Assembly (NCBI RefSeq): GCF_003732265.1
Contig: NZ_MOBK01000007.1
Span: 62,001-126,000, forward strand
Reading direction: 5' to 3'
DNA from: Pseudomonas brassicacearum
GTDB taxonomy: Bacteria > Pseudomonadota > Gammaproteobacteria > Pseudomonadales > Pseudomonadaceae
Length of the DNA: 64,000 bases
In this document: piece by piece, positions 58,000 to 64,000 of the stretch
Position numbering within the stretch: the first letter of the stretch is position 1
Layout: every line of letters begins with the position of its first letter
Notes under the pieces: model-generated
Seen by the model: only the letters and a program-made list of their open reading frames with translations
Told to the model about the DNA's origin: nothing
Databases searched by the model: none
Translations under genes and position numbers: made by a program

Positions 58000-58380
58000 T
58001 CAAGCGGTAAGTGGCAAGCGCCAGGCGGCGAGACCCAAGCACATCCAGCCGATCAGGAACGCCAACCCACCGAAAGGTGTGACGATTCCGAGCTTGCTGA
58101 CGCCGGTCAGGGTCAGCAGGTACAGACTGCCGGAAAACAGCAGGATACCGATAGCAAACGAGGCCCCGGCCCAGGTGATCAAACGCCCGGATATCTGCGT
58201 GGCCAGCAGCGCCACGCCCAGCAACGCCAGAGTGTGCACCAGCTGGTAGGTGACGCCTGTGTGGAAAATCGCCAGGTATTCGGGGGTCAGACGGTTTTTC
58301 AGGCCATGCGCGGCGAACGCACCGAGGGCAACGCCTGTGAAGCCGAAGAAAGCGGCCAGCATCAAAAAGCCACGCAGCAT
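58000..58380 (-). CDS. DUF423 family membrane protein
   Basis: The 126-residue protein has four predicted membrane segments. GVALGAFAAHGLKNRLTPE near the N-terminus and FHTGVTYQLVHTLALL are the DUF423 (YgdD) hallmarks. Function is unknown. It diverges from mtgA over 74 bases. Confidence 0.9.
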   Translation of the reverse strand: MLRGFLMLAAFFGFTGVALGAFAAHGLKNRLTPEYLAIFHTGVTYQLVHTLALLGVALLATQISGRLITWAGASFAIGILLFSGSLYLLTLTGVSKLGIVTPFGGLAFLIGWMCLGLAAWRLPLTA

Positions 58381-58454
58381 GAAGAACTCCAGTCAGACTC
58401 GATCAACAGGGTCTGTATAATGGCCCGCTCAACGGGTTCGGCCAAGCCATCTCT

Positions 58455-59177
58455 ATGCTGCGTATATTTTTACGACGATTCACAAAGGCCGTGCTCTGGT
58501 TCGCGGGCGGCAGCGTCTTGCTGGTGCTGATCTTTCGCGTGGTGCCGCCGCCGGGAACGGCGCTGATGGTCGAGCGCAAGATCGAATCCTGGTTCGACGG
58601 CGAGCCGATCGACCTGCAACGGACCTGGAAGCCGTGGGACGAAATCTCCGACGACCTGAAAGTCGCGGTGATTGCCGGTGAGGATCAGAAATTCCCGGAG
58701 CACTGGGGTTTTGACTTCGGCGCGATTCAGGCGGCACTGGCTCATAACGAACTGGGTGGCTCGATTCGCGGCGCCAGCACGCTGAGTCAGCAGGTTTCGA
58801 AGAACCTGTTTTTATGGTCTGGTCGAAGTTGGCTGCGTAAAGGCCTGGAAGCGTGGTTCACCGGATTGATTGAGGTGTTCTGGCCCAAGCAGCGGATTCT
58901 TGAGGTGTACCTCAACAGCGTCGAGTGGGATGACGGGGTGTTTGGCGCCGAGGCTGCCGCACGGCATCACTTTGGCGTGAGCGCTAAAAGCCTGAGCCGT
59001 CAGCAATCGAGCTTGCTGGCGGCCGTATTGCCAAATCCACGAGTGTGGAGCGCAAGCCATCCGACCCATTACGTCGCACGACGGGCCGGGTGGATTCGGC
59101 AGCAGATGAGTCAGTTGGGAGGTGACAGCTATCTGTTGGGCCTCAATGATTCACGGCGAGCGCCTTGGGCTCAGTAA
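58455..59177 (+). CDS. mtgA: monofunctional biosynthetic peptidoglycan transglycosylase
   Basis: MtgA polymerises lipid II into glycan strands at the inner membrane. The 240-residue protein has one N-terminal membrane segment (about 10-28) and a GT51 domain: VIAGEDQKFPEHWGFDF with the catalytic glutamate, GASTLSQQVSKNLFLW, and RILEVYLNSVEWDDGVFG. It converges with rpoH at a shared terminator. Confidence 0.95.
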   Translation: MLRIFLRRFTKAVLWFAGGSVLLVLIFRVVPPPGTALMVERKIESWFDGEPIDLQRTWKPWDEISDDLKVAVIAGEDQKFPEHWGFDFGAIQAALAHNELGGSIRGASTLSQQVSKNLFLWSGRSWLRKGLEAWFTGLIEVFWPKQRILEVYLNSVEWDDGVFGAEAAARHHFGVSAKSLSRQQSSLLAAVLPNPRVWSASHPTHYVARRAGWIRQQMSQLGGDSYLLGLNDSRRAPWAQ

Positions 59178-59200
59178 CACCACAAAACCAGGCACAAACA

Positions 59201-59234
59201 AAAACGCCCCGATCAATGATCGGGGCGTTTTTTA
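59201..59234. terminator. bidirectional terminator between mtgA and rpoH
   Basis: AAAACGCCCCGATC pairs with GATCGGGGCGTTTT around three bases, with A and T tracts on both sides, serving the convergent mtgA and rpoH genes. Confidence 0.94.
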
Positions 59235-59249
59235 TGGCCGATTCGCAGG

Positions 59250-60104
59250 TTATGCCGCGATCGACAACTTGAGCTTGTTCATCGCGCTCTTCTCAAGCTG
59301 ACGAATACGCTCGGCCGACACGTTGTACTTCTGCGCCAGGTCGTGCAGCGTGGCTTTCTCTTCAGCCAACCAGCGCTGATAAAGGATGTCACGGCTGCGG
59401 TCGTCCAGCACTTCCAGCGCTTCGTGCAGGTTGTGGTTGGAGTTGTCGCTCCAGTCAGCGTCTTCCAGTTGACGGGCCGGGTCGTACCGGTGGTCTTCCA
59501 GATAGTTCGCTGGCGACTGGAAAGCACTGTCGTCGTCCGCTTCCGCGGCCGGGTCGAAGGCCATGTCATGGCCGGTCAGGCGACTTTCCATCTCGCGCAC
59601 TTCCCGAGGCTCTACACCAAGGCTTTCCGCCACACGGTGGACTTCCTCGTTGTTCAGCCACGCCAAGCGTTTCTTCTGGCTGCGCAGATTGAAGAACAGC
59701 TTGCGCTGGGCCTTGGTGGTCGCGACTTTCACAATGCGCCAGTTGCGCAGGATGAACTCGTGAATTTCCGCCTTGATCCAGTGCACGGCGAACGACACCA
59801 GACGCACACCCATTTCCGGGTTGAAGCGCTTCACGGCCTTCATCAGGCCGACGTTGCCTTCCTGGATCAGGTCAGCCTGAGCCAGACCGTAGCCGGAATA
59901 GCTACGGGCGATATGTACGACAAAACGCAGGTGGGCGAGCACCATCTGCCGAGCCGCCCCCAAATCCTGCTCATAATAGAGACTCTCGGCCAGTTCACGC
60001 TCCTGCTCCGGCGTCAGCAATGGAATGCTGTTCACGGTGTGCACATAGGCCTCCAGGTTCGCACCCGGGACCAGAGCATATGCAGGTTGCAAAGAATTGG
60101 TCAT
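59250..60104 (-). CDS. rpoH: RNA polymerase sigma-32 (heat shock) factor
   Basis: RpoH directs transcription of heat-shock genes. The 284-residue protein has region 2 (ADLIQEGNVGLMKAVKRFNP), the RpoH box QRKLFFNLR and the region 4 HTH (TLHDLAQKYNVSAERIRQLE). The start MTNSLQPAYALVPGANLEAY is the family N-terminus; a 42-residue upstream extension is leader. GGGAGG precedes the ATG. The 112-base gap to ftsX has a possible AlgU-type promoter. Confidence 0.97.
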   Translation of the reverse strand: MTNSLQPAYALVPGANLEAYVHTVNSIPLLTPEQERELAESLYYEQDLGAARQMVLAHLRFVVHIARSYSGYGLAQADLIQEGNVGLMKAVKRFNPEMGVRLVSFAVHWIKAEIHEFILRNWRIVKVATTKAQRKLFFNLRSQKKRLAWLNNEEVHRVAESLGVEPREVREMESRLTGHDMAFDPAAEADDDSAFQSPANYLEDHRYDPARQLEDADWSDNSNHNLHEALEVLDDRSRDILYQRWLAEEKATLHDLAQKYNVSAERIRQLEKSAMNKLKLSIAA

Positions 60105-60152
60105 ACGAAAAAACCTCCCACTTACAAACTCGTGCAGTTCAGCACTGCGAAA

Positions 60153-60179
60153 ATTGACCGGAAACCGAAAGACAAGTTC
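60153..60179 (-). promoter_or_regulatory. candidate AlgU/sigma-E-type promoter of rpoH
   Basis: On the minus strand GAACTT (60179-60174) is followed after 16 bases by TCAAT (60157-60153), close to the extracytoplasmic sigma consensus GAACTT-N16/17-TCtgA. An AlgU-dependent rpoH promoter is known in P. aeruginosa. Confidence 0.55.
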
Positions 60180-60216
60180 CCAAAAACGCTGAAAGGTCAA
60201 TACGAGCAAAATGATA

Positions 60217-61239
60217 CTACTTAGGCGCAAGCTCCCTCAGGTGGCGTGCGACTGCAATCCATGCACCGATATACCCCAACAGCACCGCGCCAAGCAAGAG
60301 AGACAGACCGTCGGCAACTGGCACTCCGGCCAGCGCAAAATCACTACCGTACAGACCGGCCAGCCCAACCACCGCGTCGTTCAGCCAGTTCAGGCCAAAC
60401 GCCAATACACCCCAAGACAGCATCCCCGCACCGAAGCCATACAGCGCGCCCATATATAGAAAGGGCCTGCGCACATAGCTGTCAGTGCCGCCGACGAGTT
60501 TAATCACTTCTATCTCTGTGCGGCGGTTTTCAATATGAAGACGAATGGTATTGCCTATCACCAAAAGTAATGCAGAAACCAGAAGCACAGTCAGACCGAA
60601 GACAAAACGGTCGCCCAGCTTGAGGATGGCTGCCAGACGCTCCACCCAGACTAGATCAAGTTGTGCCTGTTGTACCTTCGGCAGCTCGGATAGTTTTTGT
60701 CTTAATGCTTCAAGTGCGGGCTTGTCGACTTCATTCGGCGTCACCAGAACCACACCGGGCAGCGGGTTTTCCGGCAACTCCTTGAGCGCTTCGCCCAGAC
60801 CGGACTGCTGCTGAAACTCCTCCAGCGCCTGGTCGCGACCGACATATTCCGCATCAGCTACGCCCGGCATGCCTTTGATCTGTTCGCGCAACGCCTCGCC
60901 CTGCTCAGGACTGGCTTCCAGTTGCAGGTACAGGGAAATTTGTGCCGCACGCTGCCAGGAACCGCCCAGACGCTCGACGTTATTTAGCAAAAGTGACAGG
61001 CCCATCGGCAAACTCAGCGCAACGGCCATCACCATACAGGTGAAGAAGCTGCCAATCGGCTGCTTGCCCAAGCGGCGCAAACTGTCCAGTAGACTCGCGC
61101 GGTGACTTTCAACCCAGGCGCGGAACAACGTCGCGAAGTCCGGGCCGTCGTCATCGTCGCGTTTTTTCTTCTGCGGTTGCGGATCGGCAGCCTTCGGGGC
61201 TACGCGTTCGGAAACTTTGGGGCTGCGGGTCGCACTCAT
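60217..61239 (-). CDS. ftsX: cell division protein FtsX
   Basis: FtsX is the membrane subunit of the FtsEX ABC complex, which controls septal peptidoglycan hydrolases. The 340-residue protein has a long charged N-terminal cytoplasmic part (KKKRDDDDGPDF), then four membrane segments with a periplasmic loop after the first. The start overlaps the ftsE stop by four bases (ATGA). rpoH follows 112 bases downstream. Confidence 0.95.
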   Translation of the reverse strand: MSATRSPKVSERVAPKAADPQPQKKKRDDDDGPDFATLFRAWVESHRASLLDSLRRLGKQPIGSFFTCMVMAVALSLPMGLSLLLNNVERLGGSWQRAAQISLYLQLEASPEQGEALREQIKGMPGVADAEYVGRDQALEEFQQQSGLGEALKELPENPLPGVVLVTPNEVDKPALEALRQKLSELPKVQQAQLDLVWVERLAAILKLGDRFVFGLTVLLVSALLLVIGNTIRLHIENRRTEIEVIKLVGGTDSYVRRPFLYMGALYGFGAGMLSWGVLAFGLNWLNDAVVGLAGLYGSDFALAGVPVADGLSLLLGAVLLGYIGAWIAVARHLRELAPK

Positions 61240-61907
61240 TCGGCAGCCTCCCCATCGCCGATCAATCGGCCACGTTGCAGGGTCAGCATGCGGTGACGCA
61301 TACGGGCGATCAGCGCCAGGTCGTGACTGGCGATCAGCACACTGGTGCCCAGGCGATTGATGTCTTCGAATACGCCCATGATTTCGGCGGCCAGACGCGG
61401 GTCGAGGTTACCGGTCGGTTCGTCCGCCAGCAGCAAGGCCGGGCGATGAACGATGGCGCGGGCGATGCCGACGCGCTGTTGCTGACCGGTGGACAGGTCG
61501 CCGGGGTACAAATCGGTCTTGTCCGAGAGCGCCACGCGCTCCAGGGCCGAATCCACGCGTTTGACGATCTCGGCCTTCGACAGACCCAGGATCTGCAAAG
61601 GCAGCGCGACGTTGTTGAACACCGTGCGATCGAACAGCAGCTGGTGATTCTGGAACACCACGCCGATCTGCCGGCGCAGGTAAGGAATCTGCGCGTTGCT
61701 GATGGTGGCGAGGTCCTGGCCGGCCAGCAGCAATTTGCCGGTGGTCGGACGTTCCATCGCCAGCAACAGGCGCAACAAGGTGCTTTTACCGGCGCCAGAG
61801 TGGCCGGTGACAAACAAGAATTCGCCCCGACGGACTCGAAAACTCAGCTCATGCAAGCCGACGTGACCGTTCGGGTAGCGTTTACCGACCTGTTCGAAAC
61901 GAATCAT
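61236..61907 (-). CDS. ftsE: cell division ATP-binding protein FtsE
   Basis: FtsE is the ABC ATPase of FtsEX. The 223-residue protein has Walker A GHSGAGKST, Q-loop region FQNHQLLFDR, signature LSTGQQQRVGIARAI and Walker B LLLADEPTGNLD. It overlaps ftsY upstream and ftsX downstream by four bases each, giving tight ftsY-ftsE-ftsX coupling. Confidence 0.97.
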   Translation of the reverse strand: MIRFEQVGKRYPNGHVGLHELSFRVRRGEFLFVTGHSGAGKSTLLRLLLAMERPTTGKLLLAGQDLATISNAQIPYLRRQIGVVFQNHQLLFDRTVFNNVALPLQILGLSKAEIVKRVDSALERVALSDKTDLYPGDLSTGQQQRVGIARAIVHRPALLLADEPTGNLDPRLAAEIMGVFEDINRLGTSVLIASHDLALIARMRHRMLTLQRGRLIGDGEAAE

Positions 61908-63433
61908 GAACGCTCCCGCTCGGCAAACAGTGCCTGGACAAAGGGTTCTGCTTCAAAGGTACGCAAATCGTCGATGCCCTCACCGACGCCGATGTAGCGA
62001 ATCGGCAGGCCAAACTGCTTGGCCAGGGCGAAAATCACCCCACCCTTGGCGGTGCCGTCGAGCTTGGTCAGCGCCAGGCCGGTCAGTTCGACGGTCTGGT
62101 TGAATTGCTTGGCCTGGCTGATGGCGTTCTGGCCGGTGCCGGCATCGAGCACCAACAGCACTTCGTGCGGCGCATCGGCGTCGAGCTTGCTGATCACCCG
62201 GCGAACCTTCTTCAGCTCTTCCATCAAGTTGTCTTTGGTGTGCAGACGACCGGCGGTGTCGGCGATCAGCACATCAATGCCACGGGCCTTGGCGGCCTGC
62301 ACGGCATCGAAGATAACCGAAGCCGAGTCGGCGCCGGTGTGCTGGGCGATGACCGGGATCTTGTTGCGCTCGCCCCAGACCTGCAGTTGCTCGACTGCTG
62401 CGGCACGGAAAGTATCACCGGCCGCGAGCATGACTTTCTTGCCTTCAAGCTGCAGCTTCTTCGCCAGTTTGCCAATGGTGGTGGTCTTGCCGGCGCCGTT
62501 GACGCCCACCACCAGAATCACGAACGGCTTGTTCTGCGAGGTGATTTTCAGCGGTTGCTCGACCGGCTTGAGCATCGCGGCCAGCTCGGCTTGCAGGGAT
62601 TTGTACAGGGCATCGGAATCGGCCAGCTCCTTGCGCGCGACCTTTTGGGTCAGGCGCTGGATGATCACCGACGTGGCCTCGACGCCAACGTCGGCGGTCA
62701 GCAGGCGGGTTTCGAGGTCTTCGAGCAGTTCGTCATCGATGGCCTTCCGGCCCAGAAACAAGCTGGCCATGCCTTCGCCGATGCTGGCGCTGGTCTTGGA
62801 CAGGCCTTGCTTGAGGCGGGCGAAGAAGCCGGCTTTGGATTCTTCTGTACGCGGCGGTTCGACGGGCGTTTCGACGGGCGCGGCAACCGGGGCTGGGGCT
62901 GGAGCGACCGGAGCGACCGGAGCAACCGGAGCAACCGGAGCAACCGGAGCAACGGAAGCAGGAACCACCGGTTCTGCAACCACCGGTTCAGGCTCGGCCA
63001 CAACCACTGGCGCTACAACCGGCTCGACCACCGGAACCTGAACAGGCACAGGCACAGGCACGGGCTCAGGCACAAACGCGCTCGGGGCTGGAATCGGCGG
63101 CGTAACGTGCGGTGCCAACTCGTCTTCAACGAGGGCAACCGGCTCTTCGGCCACCGGCAGTGTCAGCCAGGGTTCGGCAATCGGGGTCAGGGTGGGTTGC
63201 GCTACGACTTCGGCAACGTGATCAGGCTCGACCACCGATTGCAGCACCGGCTCGGCGATCGGCAAGACGATCGGCGCGAGCTCTTCTTCTATTACCGGCG
63301 CCGGTGCGGGCTCAGAAAGTGGCTGTGGCTGTTCGACGACGGTTTCCTGCGGCTTTTTGCGCAGCCATCCGAACAGGCTTTTCTTCTCGCCAGCCGCAGC
63401 TGGGGCTTTCTTGTCGTCGTTGGAACCAAACAT
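61904..63433 (-). CDS. ftsY: signal recognition particle receptor FtsY
   Basis: FtsY receives SRP-ribosome complexes at the inner membrane. The 509-residue protein has an acidic, Pro/Val/Ala-rich N-terminal A region (to about residue 195) and the NG GTPase domain: GVNGAGKTTT near 309-318, IADTAGRLHTK and LTKLDGTAKGG. The A region contains PVA and PVPV repeats encoded by short tandem DNA repeats. It starts the ftsY-ftsE-ftsX operon. Confidence 0.97.
   Translation of the reverse strand: MFGSNDDKKAPAAAGEKKSLFGWLRKKPQETVVEQPQPLSEPAPAPVIEEELAPIVLPIAEPVLQSVVEPDHVAEVVAQPTLTPIAEPWLTLPVAEEPVALVEDELAPHVTPPIPAPSAFVPEPVPVPVPVQVPVVEPVVAPVVVAEPEPVVAEPVVPASVAPVAPVAPVAPVAPVAPAPAPVAAPVETPVEPPRTEESKAGFFARLKQGLSKTSASIGEGMASLFLGRKAIDDELLEDLETRLLTADVGVEATSVIIQRLTQKVARKELADSDALYKSLQAELAAMLKPVEQPLKITSQNKPFVILVVGVNGAGKTTTIGKLAKKLQLEGKKVMLAAGDTFRAAAVEQLQVWGERNKIPVIAQHTGADSASVIFDAVQAAKARGIDVLIADTAGRLHTKDNLMEELKKVRRVISKLDADAPHEVLLVLDAGTGQNAISQAKQFNQTVELTGLALTKLDGTAKGGVIFALAKQFGLPIRYIGVGEGIDDLRTFEAEPFVQALFAERERS
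62901..62954. repeat. nine-base tandem repeat within ftsY (six units)
   Basis: GGAGCAACC or GGAGCGACC is repeated six times in frame, coding for Ala-Pro-Val units in the FtsY A region. A copy-number change would keep the frame. Confidence 0.9.
63041..63073. repeat. six-base tandem repeat within ftsY
   Basis: AGGCAC-type units (AACAGGCACAGGCACAGGCA onward, imperfect at the end) encode a Pro-Val run in the FtsY A region. Confidence 0.8.
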
Positions 63434-63778
63434 GGAGGACGGCTATCTCACGGTAGCGACGCGCCAAAGGGCGCCTCGGCAAATAAATATTCGATGCAGA
63501 ACAGACTGCGATTGATCCAGCTTGTTCACGCGCAACAATTTGTCGAGGTGCAAATCGCACCCCAAAGGTCGACTAATACGAAGGACTGGAACGGCATCGT
63601 CGGCGAAAACGCAGAGTTTAGCTGTCAAACTCGTAGCTTGCGCCGCAAACCCAAACAACCTGCAGACCGATCAAAGGCCTGATAGGCGTGGCCGCCAGTA
63701 AAACGGACCGTTATCCTAGCACCCTCTCGCCCGCTGACGCTAAGACCAAGCGGGCAGCCCAACAGGTTTAAAAAACGA
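63434..63778. other. divergent intergenic region between ftsY and the M16 peptidase gene
   Basis: No gene was recognised in these 345 bases. Two short inverted repeats are present: GCGCC-N4-GGCGC (63461-63474) and GGTGC-N5-GCACC (63547-63561). A weak -10-like TATCCT lies before the M16 gene. I could not place promoters with confidence. Confidence 0.4.
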
Positions 63779-64000
63779 ATGAATGCTCTAGCCCGCCGCG
63801 CTGCAGGCCTGCTGCTCAGCACAGTTTGTCTGCCACTGTCAGCCTTGGCTGCCGATCCACAACCCACCCACGAATTCACCCTCGATAACGGCTTGAAAGT
63901 TATCGTGCGCGAAGACCATCGGGCGCCGGTGGTGGTGTCCCAGGTCTGGTACAAGGTCGGCTCCAGCTACGAAACACCGGGCCAGACCGGTCTTTCCCAT
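63779..64000 (+). CDS. M16 family zinc metallopeptidase, N-terminal part (cut by window edge)
   Basis: The first 74 residues are present. They comprise a Sec signal (ending ALA-ADP) and the start of an M16 (pitrilysin) domain: FTLDNGLKVIVREDHRAPVVVSQVWYKVGSS, shown here by its core NGLKVIVREDHR. The sequence stops at GLSH, just where the HxxEH zinc motif should begin. The enzyme is expected in the periplasm. Its gene diverges from ftsY. Confidence 0.88.
   Translation, partial: MNALARRAAGLLLSTVCLPLSALAADPQPTHEFTLDNGLKVIVREDHRAPVVVSQVWYKVGSSYETPGQTGLSH

Noticed and set aside
62105..63682. 525-codon open frame antisense to ftsY with Asn/Arg/Ser repeats
   Set aside because: The repeats are the complement of the Pro-Val-Ala repeats in ftsY; no independent support.

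Overview
The window is chromosomal DNA of a fluorescent-group Pseudomonas. The evidence is high GC coding bias, gene order matching the Pseudomonas core chromosome (ahcY-metF, bioA-rsmE, pilGHIJ-chpA, gshB-tonB3-yqgE-ruvX-pyrRBC', pilT-yggS-proC-yggT-metXW-rdgB-hemW, trmB-thiGS, rpoH-ftsXEY), a SAH riboswitch before ahcY, and 15 paired REP elements (REPINs) of the kind abundant in P. fluorescens-like genomes. No tRNA, rRNA, CRISPR, prophage or transposase gene was seen. Both edges cut genes: ligB on the left and an M16 peptidase gene on the right.

Region 1 (1-7.3 kb) holds the ligB end, a DUF1090 protein, a lipoprotein cytochrome c', mltA, a MAPEG protein, a DMT permease, an MFS exporter, an FNT-family channel and a hotdog thioesterase. 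Region 2 (7.3-18.9 kb) is the activated-methyl cycle unit (sigma-70 promoter, SAH riboswitch, ahcY, metF), an orphan solute-binding protein, rhlE with a long leader, a yceI/cytochrome b561 pair, a secreted FAD amine oxidase with a Lys/Ala/Pro-rich tail, and bioA-rsmE.

Region 3 (18.9-30.1 kb) looks accessory and has a REPIN at each end. It contains a hemolysin III-like protein, the LysR regulator mdcR, a complete malonate decarboxylase operon (mdcABCDEGH) ending in the MadLM transporter, a two-gene wHTH-nucleotidyltransferase/HEPN module whose predicted promoter lies inside a three-copy GATARGTCCC operator, and a DUF6124 gene. The HEPN module is the most interesting system here. It has the organisation of MNT-HEPN toxin-antitoxin pairs, but the HEPN partner lacks the usual catalytic histidine.

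Region 4 (30.1-48.9 kb) carries the type IV pilus chemosensory (Chp) genes in the order pilG-pilH-pilI-pilJ-chpA-chpC, with no pilK or chpB and a ChpA of only 1966 residues. It continues with gshB, tonB3, yqgE, ruvX, the pyrimidine genes pyrR-pyrB-pyrC', a TM2 protein, a C40 peptidase and pilT without pilU. An intrinsic terminator ends three bases before the tonB3 start codon.

Region 5 (49-64 kb) is housekeeping: PLP homeostasis, proline and methionine synthesis, nucleotide sanitation, tRNA modification, thiamine thiazole synthesis, a peptidoglycan glycosyltransferase, sigma-32 with a possible AlgU promoter, the FtsEX division complex and the SRP receptor FtsY, whose N-terminal region contains short in-frame tandem DNA repeats.
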